Assembly: GCF_000372845.1 (NCBI RefSeq)
Contig: NZ_KB889963.1
Coordinates: 3,058,304 to 3,122,303 of the forward strand
Direction of reading: 5' to 3'
Length of the DNA stretch: 64,000 bases
DNA from: Methylocystis rosea SV97
GTDB lineage: Bacteria > Pseudomonadota > Alphaproteobacteria > Rhizobiales > Beijerinckiaceae
This document shows positions 8,687 through 16,767 of this stretch, piece by piece. A model generated the notes under the pieces. The model was given only the letters and a program-made list of their open reading frames with translations. It was not told the DNA's origin and made no database searches. The stretch's first letter is position 1, and every line of letters begins with the position of its first letter. A program made the translations under genes and the position numbers.

Positions 8687-9709
8687 TCACGCTTCCATCA
8701 ATGCGCCGACATGCGCCGCAGCGCTGCGCGCGAGATCTTCTGGTTGATAGCCGCCTTCGAGCAGCGAGACGATGCGTCCCTTGCAGCGGCGCGCGGCGAT
8801 CTCCATCACGCGCAGCGTGACGTCCCTGAAATCTTCTGCGACGAATCTTAGTCCACCGAGCGGATCGTGGAGATGGGCGTCGAAGCCGGCGCAAAGAATA
8901 ATCAGATCGGGCGAGAAGGCGTCGACACGCGGCAGAATGCGAGACGCCAGCGCCTCGCGGAATTGCGCGCCGCCGTCGCCCCTTGCGAGTGGCGCGTTGA
9001 CGATCGTGTCATGCGCGCCGATTTCGCTGACTGCGCCCGTGCCGGGATAGAGCGGCATCTGATGCGTCGACGCGTAAAGCGCGTTTCGATCGCTCCAAAA
9101 AATCTCCTGCACGCCATTGCCGTGGTGCACGTCAAAATCGACGATGGCGACACGCGAGGCGCCATGCGCTGCGCGTGCATGCAAGGCCGCTACGGCGGCG
9201 TTGTTGAAAAAGCAAAAGCCCATCGGCAAGTCGCGCGTCGCATGATGGCCCGGCGGCCGCATGGCGACGAAGGCGTTCTTAGCGTCGCCGCGCATCACCG
9301 CATCGACAGCCGCCAGCGCGCCGCCCGCCGCGCGCAATGCCGCTTCATGCGTGGCGCCGTTCATGGCGACGTCCGGACCAATCCGCGCATAGCCGTCTGC
9401 GGGCGCCAACTTCGCAAGATGCGACAGATGTTCGGGACTATGCGCGCGTAACAACGCCTCCTGCGCCGCTAAAGGCGCCTCGGTGCGCATGAGGCCTGCG
9501 AAGCGCGCGTCGTCAAGAGCGCGCAGAATGGCGCGAAGGCGTTCCGGCCGCTCAACATGCGCCCGCCCCATGTCGTGCGCCAACCCCGCAGGGTGCGTGA
9601 CGAGCAGGGTCGAGGCTGTCGCGGCTCGCGCGCCGAATGCGAGGCATGCGCCAGCGCCGGCGATCGCCGCTCGGCGCGTAAGATTGGCGGCGTGACGTTC
9701 TCCGGCCAT
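8687..9709 (-). CDS. Histone deacetylase superfamily protein with Tat-like leader
   Basis: 340 residues from the ATG at 9709. The frame is open for 189 further codons upstream, but those run antisense to ada. Core motifs of the arginase/deacetylase fold are present: RPPGHHATRD, FCFFNNAAVAA, DFDVHHGNGVQEIFW, and CAGFDAHLHDPLGG, supplying the catalytic His pair and the Asp/His/Asp metal ligands. Bacterial relatives deacetylate polyamines or other acyl-amines, and the substrate here cannot be read. The first 33 residues (NLTRRAAIAGAGACLAFG, then ATAS) look like a Tat signal, so the enzyme may be periplasmic. The ribosome binding site is unconvincing (GGGG too close), which leaves the exact start open. 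Confidence 0.85.
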   Translation of the reverse strand: MAGERHAANLTRRAAIAGAGACLAFGARAATASTLLVTHPAGLAHDMGRAHVERPERLRAILRALDDARFAGLMRTEAPLAAQEALLRAHSPEHLSHLAKLAPADGYARIGPDVAMNGATHEAALRAAGGALAAVDAVMRGDAKNAFVAMRPPGHHATRDLPMGFCFFNNAAVAALHARAAHGASRVAIVDFDVHHGNGVQEIFWSDRNALYASTHQMPLYPGTGAVSEIGAHDTIVNAPLARGDGGAQFREALASRILPRVDAFSPDLIILCAGFDAHLHDPLGGLRFVAEDFRDVTLRVMEIAARRCKGRIVSLLEGGYQPEDLARSAAAHVGALMEA

Positions 9710-9820
9710 TTCCCCGGTCCGTGGCTTCAAACACACACCATAGAATCGCCCAACGGACGTGTCAGCCGGATTTGAATTTGACAGCAAGAAACGCATTGCG
9801 GCGGTCGTCGTAAAAGATGG

Positions 9821-10909
9821 ATGATGCGCGACATGCAGATGAACGACACGACGCAGGCAAATTCGCTCGACCTCGACGAGACGCGCTGGGCGGCGGTTGT
9901 CGCGCGCGATGCGCGCCGCGACGGCGATTTCTACTATTGCGTCGAAACGACTGGCGTCTATTGCCGCCCCTCCTGCCCGTCGCGGCCGGCGAAGCGCGCC
10001 AATGTGCGCTTTTGCGCCACAGCCGCCGAAGCGGAGGCGGCGGGGTTTCGTCCGTGCCGTCGCTGCCGCCCGGAGGGGCCATCTCAGCAAGAGCGGGACG
10101 CGGAGAAGATCGCCCGCGCCTGCCGGATGATCGAAACAGACGAAGTTTCGCCGACGCTTGCGCAGCTGGCGCGCACAGTCGGGCTTAGCCCCTATCATTT
10201 CCACCGACTGTTTTCGCGCATAGCCGGCGTTACGCCCAAAGCCTATGCTCAGGCGCACCGGCGCACGCGTCTGCACAAGGAACTGAAGGAAAGCCGCACC
10301 GTGACCGATGCAATCTATGGCGCGGGCTATAACTCGAGCGCGCGCCTCTATGCGACGGCCGATGAATCGTTGGGCATGACGCCAAGCGCCTATCGCGCCG
10401 GGGCGCCGCGCGAAACGATCCGCTTCGCGATCGGCCAGTCGTCTCTGGGCGCGGTCCTCGTCGCGGCGAGCGTGAAGGGCGTCTGCGCCATTTCGCTGGG
10501 CGACGACGCTGAAGAGCTGCTGCGCGATCTGCAGCGTCGATTTCCGCGCGCGAGCCTCCTCGGCGGCGATGAGTCATTCGAACGCTATGTCGCCGCGGCG
10601 GTGGGCATGGTGGAGCGGCCGCAATCAAATTTCGATCTGCCGCTAGACATGCGCGGCACGGCCTTTCAGCAGCGCGTCTGGGCCGCGTTGCGCAACATTC
10701 CCGCGGGAGAGACGGCAAGCTACGCCGAGATCGCGAAACGCATCGGCGCGCCAAAGGCGACGCGCGCCGTCGCGGGCGCCTGCGCGGCCAATCCGGTGTC
10801 GCTCGCGGTTCCCTGCCATCGCGTCGTGCGCAGCGACGGCGCACTTTCCGGCTACTATTGGGGCGTGGAGCGCAAACGCGAGCTGCTCGAACGTGAACGC
10901 AAGCCGTGA
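9821..10909 (+). CDS. ada: Bifunctional adaptive-response protein Ada (methyltransferase and regulator)
   Basis: 362 residues, close to E. coli Ada. The N-terminal domain carries the four zinc Cys (YYCVETTGVYCRPSC and PCRRC), one of which is the acceptor for phosphotriester methyl groups. An AraC-type helix-turn-helix domain follows (about residues 90-185, LAQLARTVGLSPYHFHRLFS). The C-terminal O6-methylguanine methyltransferase has VAVPCHRVVR with the acceptor Cys and a preceding AEIAKRIGAPKATRAVAGAC block. Ada repairs alkylated DNA and, once methylated, activates repair genes. Several ATGs (9821, 9836, 9842) compete and none has a strong ribosome binding site. It diverges from the deacetylase gene. 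Confidence 0.96.
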   Translation: MMRDMQMNDTTQANSLDLDETRWAAVVARDARRDGDFYYCVETTGVYCRPSCPSRPAKRANVRFCATAAEAEAAGFRPCRRCRPEGPSQQERDAEKIARACRMIETDEVSPTLAQLARTVGLSPYHFHRLFSRIAGVTPKAYAQAHRRTRLHKELKESRTVTDAIYGAGYNSSARLYATADESLGMTPSAYRAGAPRETIRFAIGQSSLGAVLVAASVKGVCAISLGDDAEELLRDLQRRFPRASLLGGDESFERYVAAAVGMVERPQSNFDLPLDMRGTAFQQRVWAALRNIPAGETASYAEIAKRIGAPKATRAVAGACAANPVSLAVPCHRVVRSDGALSGYYWGVERKRELLERERKP

Positions 10910-10918
10910 ACGGGCGCT

Positions 10919-11620
10919 CTATGCGCATCGAAGCGCCGCATGTTCTTCATTGATCGCGTCGTGCAGCTCTTTCCACAACGCATTGATGCGCACGTCCGGC
11001 CCCCAATTGTAGAGCGCCTTGGCGACCTCCGCGATCGTCTCATTAATTGGCTCGCTTTCCCCCTCCTCCAGCTCAAAGGAGAAAAGCTTCGGCGACGCAT
11101 CGCCTTTCCAGGCGTCCCAATGTTCGTTTGAATAGTTGGAGACGCCGCGCTGCGCGGCGAGCAGTTCCGGCGCATATTTGGCGAAGCGTCGATGGAGAGG
11201 GCCGCCCGCCGCCTCCGCGCGATAGGCGTCGCGCACAACGAAATAACGCACATGCTGCAGCTCATGCGCGAGACAGCATCCGAGCCGGGCGTCGCTCATC
11301 TGCGGATCGTAAAAGATTTCGATGCGGCCGTCGGGAAAGGACTGTCCCTCCGAAGTGAAGCTTTGGCCGAGATAGTTGAACGTCTTTTGCTGTGGATTGA
11401 GGGTCACTTTGCTGACGTCGTAGCCGAACTCCGCCACGAGCGCCGCGAGCGTTTGCCGCTTCCTTAAGAAATCGGGCGCGTTTTCGATCTCGCTCACGGT
11501 CTGCGCGGGCGCCGGGTCGGCGAGCGGCATGCGCCGTGCGGCAAGCCTTGAGCGGAGAAAAGACAGCGCGTCAAAACCCCGCCGCTCACGTCCCCGGCGC
11601 ACTTCCGAACGGCTCCTCAT
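10919..11620 (-). CDS. Hypothetical protein with an HExxH metalloprotease-like motif
   Basis: Up to 233 residues from ATG 11620; a shorter form from ATG 11530 (MPLADPAPAQTVSEI) is also possible and would avoid overlap with the gene upstream. I do not recognise a named family. About residue 120 it has CCLAHELQHVRYFVV: a HELQH zinc-binding motif inside a hydrophobic helix, as in zincin peptidases, preceded by GRIEIFYDPQMSD. Further acidic residues (SEPINETIAEVAKALYNWG) could supply a third ligand. There is no signal peptide. It follows and overlaps the unknown 11586-12074 gene, so the two probably form an operon. Confidence 0.65.
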   Translation of the reverse strand: MRSRSEVRRGRERRGFDALSFLRSRLAARRMPLADPAPAQTVSEIENAPDFLRKRQTLAALVAEFGYDVSKVTLNPQQKTFNYLGQSFTSEGQSFPDGRIEIFYDPQMSDARLGCCLAHELQHVRYFVVRDAYRAEAAGGPLHRRFAKYAPELLAAQRGVSNYSNEHWDAWKGDASPKLFSFELEEGESEPINETIAEVAKALYNWGPDVRINALWKELHDAINEEHAALRCA

Positions 11621-12074
11621 GCGTGATCACCCAATCGAATTCGGGATGCGCCGCGGCGACATGCTCCCACCATCGTCGGCCGTCCTGCAAGCGCGGCGAG
11701 AGATCGTTGACCCTGAGCCGCCGGAACGCGCCGGGACGCTCCTTTACCCCGGCGATGACCGCCTCCACCATCGCCCGCCCCAAGCCACGCTGCAAAGAGT
11801 TGATCTGTTCGAAAACCAGTGACGGCGGCTCATACGCGCCGGCGAGCAGGAGCGCGATCCCGGACGCCTCCGTCCCGTCCGGCGTCGTGATCAATTTCGA
11901 GGAGGTCGAAGCTTTGATTTCAAAGAAGCTACGGCCGTATGGCCGCGAATCGACGAAGAGGCCGAGGGCCGCGAGATTGCGGGAGATCGCCTCGCCGATC
12001 ACCAGCATCGCTGGGTCCGGCTGTTGAGCCGCCGACGTCCTCCGCCAGAACCGCAAGACCTCCCAAAACGCCAT
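11586..12074 (-). CDS. Hypothetical protein
   Basis: 162 residues. The ATG at 12074 is preceded by a textbook AGGAGG 5 bases away, so I prefer it to longer forms. The N-terminus (MAFWEVLRFWRRTSAAQQPD) is amphipathic. A central segment (LLLAGAYEPPSLVFEQI) and a Trp-rich end (DGRRWWEHVAAAHPEFDWVI) follow. I see no catalytic motif and no signal peptide. The downstream HExxH gene overlaps it by 35 bases if its long start is used, which suggests co-transcription. It diverges from hemW across about 65 bases. Confidence 0.6.
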   Translation of the reverse strand: MAFWEVLRFWRRTSAAQQPDPAMLVIGEAISRNLAALGLFVDSRPYGRSFFEIKASTSSKLITTPDGTEASGIALLLAGAYEPPSLVFEQINSLQRGLGRAMVEAVIAGVKERPGAFRRLRVNDLSPRLQDGRRWWEHVAAAHPEFDWVITHEEPFGSAPGT

Positions 12075-12139
12075 GTAGCCTCCTAAAAGCGGGGGCCAGA
12101 TCGCCGTGCCCTTCCCGCCATTCCGTGCGATAAAGGACC

Positions 12140-13309
12140 ATGGCGACACCGATTCGCAACGCTTTCGACCCAGGCTTTGGCGTTTATGTCCATTGGCCGT
12201 TTTGCCTGTCGAAATGCCCCTATTGCGACTTCAACAGCCACGTGAGGCGCGGCGACGTCGACGAGGACCGCTTCGTCGAGGCCTTCAGCGCGGAGCTTGT
12301 GCATCGCGCCGCCCTGACGCCCGGGCGCGAAGTCCGGTCGGTCTTCTTTGGCGGCGGCACGCCGTCATTGATGGCGCCTTCGACCGCTCAAGCCATTCTC
12401 TCCCAGATTTCGAGCCACTGGCCCCTCGCCAAGGACTGCGAAATCACGCTCGAAGCCAATCCGACGAGCGTCGAGGCCTCGCGCTTCAAGGGCTTCAAAG
12501 CCGCAGGCGTCAACCGCGTCTCGCTCGGCGTGCAGGCTCTGAACGACATCGACCTGCGCGCCCTCGGGCGGCAGCACTCGGTCGCGGAAGCCCTGATGGC
12601 GCTGGACGTCGCCAATTCGGTCTTCGAGCGCACGTCCTTCGATCTGATCTACGGCCGTTCCGGCCAGACCCCCGCCGCCTGGCGAAAAGAGTTGGAGCTG
12701 GCGCTCACCCGTTCGCCCGAGCATGTTTCGCTCTATCAGCTGACGATCGAGCCGGACACGATGTTCGAGCGCATGGTCAACACCGGCAAGATGGCGTTGC
12801 CCGACGTCGAAACGCAGCGCGCGCTCTGGGACGTCACGCAGGAAGTCACCGCTCGCGCCGGCCTGCCGGCTTACGAAGTCTCCAATCATGCGCGGCCCGG
12901 CGCCGAGTGTCGGCACAATCTGGTGTATTGGCGCTACGGCGAATATGTCGGCGTCGGTCCCGGCGCGCATGGGCGGGTGGTCACGCCGCGCGGACGCCGC
13001 GCCCAGTCTACCGAGCGGCATCCCGAGATGTGGCTGACCTGCGTCGAGACCGAAGGCCACGGCATCATCGAGGACGAATTGCTCTCGTCCGAGCAGGAAG
13101 GCGACGAATTCCTGCTGATGGGGCTGCGGCTGCGCGAAGGCGTCGATCCGCAGCGCTATTTTCTGCTGACCGGCAAACGCCTGTCGCAGTCGCGCATCAG
13201 CGAACTTATCGGCGACGGGCTGGTCGAATTCACCCGCGACAACAGGCTGCGCGTCAGCTCGGAAGGATTCCCGGTGCTCGATGCTGTCGTCGCCGACCTC
13301 GCGGCGTAG
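12140..13309 (+). CDS. hemW: Radical SAM heme chaperone HemW (HemN-like)
   Basis: 389 residues; ATG 12140 follows AAGGA. It begins VYVHWPFCLSKCPYCDFNS, the CxxxCxxC site for the 4Fe-4S cluster. GGGTPS for S-adenosylmethionine binding and the HemW-like VSLYQLTIEPDT block follow, and a C-terminal winged region is present. These proteins were long annotated as oxygen-independent coproporphyrinogen oxidases. The HemW group lacks the extra Cys of HemN and is thought to bind and deliver heme. In most alphaproteobacteria hemW follows rdgB, which is not seen here. Confidence 0.93.
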   Translation: MATPIRNAFDPGFGVYVHWPFCLSKCPYCDFNSHVRRGDVDEDRFVEAFSAELVHRAALTPGREVRSVFFGGGTPSLMAPSTAQAILSQISSHWPLAKDCEITLEANPTSVEASRFKGFKAAGVNRVSLGVQALNDIDLRALGRQHSVAEALMALDVANSVFERTSFDLIYGRSGQTPAAWRKELELALTRSPEHVSLYQLTIEPDTMFERMVNTGKMALPDVETQRALWDVTQEVTARAGLPAYEVSNHARPGAECRHNLVYWRYGEYVGVGPGAHGRVVTPRGRRAQSTERHPEMWLTCVETEGHGIIEDELLSSEQEGDEFLLMGLRLREGVDPQRYFLLTGKRLSQSRISELIGDGLVEFTRDNRLRVSSEGFPVLDAVVADLAA

Positions 13310-13333
13310 CGGCGCTCCGCCGCTCTTGGCGCA

Positions 13334-13849
13334 ATGGCCGCGACAGTGACCTACATCGTAAGGCTCTCCGCTCCCTCTGACGCGGAAGCGGTGAGCGCCC
13401 TTCTGGCGGCGAGCTACTCAACTCTGTTGGCGTCGCATTACGAAAAGGCGCTGCTCGAGCGAGCCTTGCCTTTCATGACAAAGGCCAATCCGACACTCCT
13501 CGCCTCTGGCGCCTTTTACGTCGCGCAGAGCAGCCACGACGAACTCATCGCGTGCGGCGGCTGGTCGCTCGAGCATCCTGGCACTGCAAAGATCGTCCGA
13601 GGGGAAGCGCATATCCGCCATTTCGCCACCCATCCCGACTGGACTCGCTTGGGCGTCGGGCGTTCGATTATGAATCGGTGCCGCATGGACGCCAAGGCTC
13701 GAGACGTAAGCGAACTTCATTGTTGCTCAACGTTCGCCGCCGAAAATTTTTACAAGGCGTTAGGCTTCAGAACTGTAGCGGGGGCGGATATCCCTCTCGA
13801 CTCGGAGGTCTCATTCCCGGCCGTTCTGATGCAGCACGCATTGCCGTGA
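13334..13849 (+). CDS. GNAT-family N-acetyltransferase
   Basis: 171 residues beginning 24 bases after hemW in the same direction. The GNAT core is visible: EAHIRHFATHPDWTRLGVGRSIMNRC supplies strand 4 and the acetyl-CoA pyrophosphate loop (R-LGVG-S). AAENFYKALGFRTVAG is the usual FYxxLGF C-terminal signature. The family moves acetyl groups from acetyl-CoA to amines, and the substrate cannot be deduced. No signal peptide. It may be co-transcribed with hemW, but no functional link is known. A 12-bp hairpin separates it from the convergent pmoC. Confidence 0.88.
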   Translation: MAATVTYIVRLSAPSDAEAVSALLAASYSTLLASHYEKALLERALPFMTKANPTLLASGAFYVAQSSHDELIACGGWSLEHPGTAKIVRGEAHIRHFATHPDWTRLGVGRSIMNRCRMDAKARDVSELHCCSTFAAENFYKALGFRTVAGADIPLDSEVSFPAVLMQHALP

Positions 13850-13909
13850 GCAAGATGTCCGCCGCACGGACGCGTCGGCCTCCGCACATACGCCGAACCT
13901 GAAAATGCA

Positions 13910-13939
13910 GCCGGCGCCGCTTCAACGAGCGGCGCCGGC
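13910..13939. terminator. Strong hairpin between convergent GNAT and pmoC genes
   Basis: Perfect 12-bp arms GCCGGCGCCGCT and AGCGGCGCCGGC around a 6-base loop. On the minus strand it is followed by GCATTTTCAGG, so it could terminate the pmoC transcript. No T-run on the plus strand. Confidence 0.65.
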
Positions 13940-13972
13940 GTCGTAATTATGCGGCTGAAGCGCCGGGCGAAC

Positions 13973-14746
13973 TTAACGTCGATAGAGCTGCTCTAGCGCA
14001 TCCGCGCCGAGGAGTTCGCGAAGACGGCCAAGGATCAGCAGCACGACGCCGAAAGTCGCCAGCGACATCCAGCCGAAAAAGACGAAGCCCCAGTGCAGCG
14101 GACCTGCAAAGCCTTCGTCCATCGCCCAGAATGTGTGACCCCATTCATTGAATCCCACATTCGGGATCGTCATGAAGACGCCAACGACAAGAACCACGAA
14201 GGCGAGAGAATATCCCTTCGCGAAAGTCGGCAGACGCGTTTTCGCATAGAAGAACGCGCCGAGGCCGATGATCGCAAAGAGCGGATACGCAATATAGAAG
14301 GTGATGATATTGCTCGGCGTGAAATCCGTGTCGCGCACGGCGGTCATATGCCAGACAGCCGTCTGCTCCGAAAAGAAGCTTAAGCCCCAAAACAGGGCGA
14401 GCGAGAAAACGAGCAGCCACTGGACGAGATAAACAAGCCGTCGCATTTCGGCTGCGGCTCCTAACTTCGCCAGATCGCGATCGCGCGTGCGCCACAGAAA
14501 GCCGACAAGGCCGATCGCGGCAAAGCTCGAGGCCATAATCGCAAACTGCAACAGGCCCATCCAATAGAGCTGAAACTCGGGGGAGAAGGAATCGAGACCA
14601 AATCTCCAGGCGAAAAGTTGTTCGTAGAGGCGCAGGATAGCCACGAACAACATCAAGGCCGGAACGCCGATAAGAACGGGCCTGGTGTCGATAATTCGTT
14701 CAGCGCTTCGGGCGGCGGAACGGGCCTCTGTTTTTGTCATGCTCAT
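13973..14746 (-). CDS. pmoC: Orphan PmoC/AmoC-family membrane subunit with altered copper ligands
   Basis: 257 residues from ATG 14746, preceded by GGAGAT. It is colinear with the C subunit of particulate methane monooxygenase: LRLYEQLFAWRFGLDSFSPE, FFSEQTAVWHMTAVRDTDF, PNVGFNEWGHTFW and GPLHWGFVFFGWM all match, with about six membrane segments. No pmoA or pmoB is adjacent. Using M. capsulatus (Bath) numbering, which aligns with a constant offset of 27, the CuD ligands Asn227, His231 and His245 are kept (N200, H204, H218). Of the CuC ligands Asp156, His160 and His173, only His160 is kept (H133): Asp is Thr129 and His173 is Asn146. It may not form the usual methane-oxidising complex. Codon and base use match the surroundings. 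Confidence 0.9.
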   Translation of the reverse strand: MSMTKTEARSAARSAERIIDTRPVLIGVPALMLFVAILRLYEQLFAWRFGLDSFSPEFQLYWMGLLQFAIMASSFAAIGLVGFLWRTRDRDLAKLGAAAEMRRLVYLVQWLLVFSLALFWGLSFFSEQTAVWHMTAVRDTDFTPSNIITFYIAYPLFAIIGLGAFFYAKTRLPTFAKGYSLAFVVLVVGVFMTIPNVGFNEWGHTFWAMDEGFAGPLHWGFVFFGWMSLATFGVVLLILGRLRELLGADALEQLYRR

Positions 14747-14944
14747 AAGTCATCTCCGAAAGACTGGTTATGCGGGGCATGAAGCCCCTTCGAATGGTTT
14801 TGATGCGCGCGCGCTCGGCGGTCGCCGCGTCTGCTCTCGCAGCCGTGGCGGCAGGATCCGTTTGAAAGATTTCGCGAACGCGCTCTCGCGGGCATCGCCA
14901 TCGCAAGGATGGCGGCTGCGTTGAATTTCAGCGCAAGAAAAACG

Positions 14945-15352
14945 TCAGCCCTGTCGGGGAGGAGCTCGTGGCGATTGTGGCGCGCGCCGTGGCTCGATGC
15001 GCGGCGCCTGACTGGAAGTGTCCGGCCGAGGCGAATGAGCCTCGGTGGGAAAAATCAGAGCGATCGAAACAACTGGCTTGGAAGGAGGAACGTCCAACGC
15101 GCCACTGTGAAGAACGCAACAGAATCCATGGCGGTGGCGTTCATTCGGGACAAGCGGCGGCTCGCCGTTCACCGCATCCTGCGGCGCACAGATCGTTCCG
15201 AAAGCGACGCCTTCTCCCAGCGCAACGGCGCCCGCGCCCGCGCTCGTGGTCTGCACGAGCATAAGGAAGGCGACGAGCCCCGCAAAAATGCGCGCGCGCT
15301 GACGTGTCCGCTGGAAAATTGGATCCACCGCCGCCTCTCGGGTTCCAAGCAT
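14945..15352 (-). CDS. Small exported Cys/His-rich protein, possibly DUF2946-like
   Basis: 135 residues from ATG 15352. A hydrophobic stretch (IFAGLVAFLMLVQTTSAGAG) at about residues 22-42 looks like a signal anchor or leader. The centre has FGTICAPQ and then NERHRHGFCCVLHSG, a spaced Cys...His-x-His-Gly-x-Cys-Cys...His arrangement reminiscent of DUF2946 proteins, which are often linked to copper handling. The tail is Pro/Arg/Ser-rich. It lies 198 bases upstream of the orphan pmoC in the same direction. The gap between them shows no gene. Family assignment is tentative, and the start has no strong ribosome binding site. Confidence 0.6.
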   Translation of the reverse strand: MLGTREAAVDPIFQRTRQRARIFAGLVAFLMLVQTTSAGAGAVALGEGVAFGTICAPQDAVNGEPPLVPNERHRHGFCCVLHSGALDVPPSKPVVSIALIFPTEAHSPRPDTSSQAPRIEPRRAPQSPRAPPRQG

Positions 15353-15590
15353 CGAACTTAGGTTTCAATCCTGAACGTGGTCAAGCGAAGTGACGAAGAA
15401 CTGCTGTGCGACGAAGCGACGCGTCTATTCTTGAAGCCAGACAAACACATGCGCGGCCGTCTCCAACGTCCAGCTTTGCCGTAACTGTGCGTGAGCGGCT
15501 GCGTCTGAGGCGCAAACTTCGATCGGCCATCCAGGGGCGATTGAGATGTTCCGCCAAGCCGACTCGCCAAGTCGGACGCGCGAACACGCG
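15353..15590. other. Intergenic stretch between the exported Cys/His-rich gene and aroC
   Basis: About 240 bases. I see no convincing coding frame, RNA gene or repeat. It should hold the promoter for the Cys/His-rich gene (minus strand), but no clear -35/-10 pair stands out. Confidence 0.5.
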
Positions 15591-16673
15591 TCACCCCACC
15601 TGCCCGCGATGGCGCAGGAAATGATCGGCGAGCACGCAGGCCATCATCGCTTCACCGACAGGAACCGCGCGAATGCCGACGCAGGGATCGTGACGGCCCT
15701 TGGTGACGATGTCGGTATCCTTGCCAAAGCGATCGATCGTGCGGCGCGGCGTCAGGATTGACGACGTCGGCTTCACCGCGAAGCGCACGACGACTGGCTG
15801 ACCGGTCGAAATGCCGCCGAGCACGCCGCCAGCGTTATTGGACAAAAACTCCGGTCCGTTTGGTCCGGCGCGCATCTCGTCGGCGTTGTCTTCGCCGGTG
15901 AGTTCGGCCGCGGCGAATCCGGCGCCGATCTCGACGCCCTTCACCGCATTGATCGACATCATCGCAGCGGCGAGATCGGCGTCGAGCTTGCCGTAAACCG
16001 GCGCGCCCCAACCAACCGGAACGCCTTCCGCGACAATCTCGATCACCGCGCCGATGGAGGAGCCGTCCTTGCGCACGTCGTCGAGATAGTCCGCCCATAG
16101 TTCCGCCGCGCGCGCGTCGGGACAAAACAGCGGATTGCGCTCCACCTCCGCCCAATCGAAATTCGCGCGATCGATTTTATGCGGGCCAATCTGCACCAGC
16201 GCGCCGCGAATCGTCACGCCGGCGATGACCTTGCGCGCGACAGCGCCGGCGGCGACTCGCGCGGCGGTTTCCCGCGCCGAGGAGCGCCCGCCGCCGCGAT
16301 GGTCCCGCACGCCATATTTCGCATCGTAGACGTAATCGGCATGGCCGGGCCGGTATTTGTCGGCGATCTCTCCATAGTCCTTGGAGCGCTGGTCGGTATT
16401 TTCGATCACGAGCGCGACCGGCGCGCCGGTCGTCACCTGTCGGCCGTCACAGTCGGCAAAAACGCCGGAAAGAATTTTCACCTCATCCGCTTCGCGCCGC
16501 TGCGTGGTGAAGCGCGACTGTCCCGGCTTGCGCTTGTCCAGAAAGCCCTGGATCTCCTGCGCTTCGAGCGGAATTTTCGGCGGACAGCCGTCAACGATCG
16601 CGCCGAGCGCCGGCCCGTGGCTCTCGCCGAAGGTGGTGACGCGGAAAAGATGGCCGAAACTGTTGTGGGACAT
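15591..16673 (-). CDS. aroC: Chorismate synthase
   Basis: 360 residues, the standard length. The N-terminus [20 protein letters not shown] and the later block [23 protein letters not shown] are family signatures, as is [18 protein letters not shown] near the C-terminus. The enzyme converts EPSP to chorismate with reduced FMN, the last common step toward aromatic amino acids and folate. It stands alone, and 94 bases separate it from the divergent polA. Confidence 0.97.
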   Translation of the reverse strand: MSHNSFGHLFRVTTFGESHGPALGAIVDGCPPKIPLEAQEIQGFLDKRKPGQSRFTTQRREADEVKILSGVFADCDGRQVTTGAPVALVIENTDQRSKDYGEIADKYRPGHADYVYDAKYGVRDHRGGGRSSARETAARVAAGAVARKVIAGVTIRGALVQIGPHKIDRANFDWAEVERNPLFCPDARAAELWADYLDDVRKDGSSIGAVIEIVAEGVPVGWGAPVYGKLDADLAAAMMSINAVKGVEIGAGFAAAELTGEDNADEMRAGPNGPEFLSNNAGGVLGGISTGQPVVVRFAVKPTSSILTPRRTIDRFGKDTDIVTKGRHDPCVGIRAVPVGEAMMACVLADHFLRHRGQVG

Positions 16674-16767
16674 GCGATCTTCTATGCTTGGCGCCGGCGA
16701 GGGTCAAACGGGCGGTTTGAGGCGTCCGCGTCATGACGCGGCGCGCGCGCGCCGCTAAGATAGGCGC

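Noticed and set aside
9710-10276. 189-codon N-terminal extension of the deacetylase gene
   Set aside because: It runs antisense to ada and is Arg-rich without family similarity. The Tat-like start at 9709 is more sensible.
12106-13380. 424-codon open frame on the plus strand
   Set aside because: Overlaps hemW in another frame. Only the hemW frame has the CxxxCxxC site and family sequence.
14700-14906. 68-codon ORF between pmoC and the Cys/His-rich gene
   Set aside because: Arg/Ala-rich with no ribosome binding site, and it overlaps the pmoC ribosome binding site and start.
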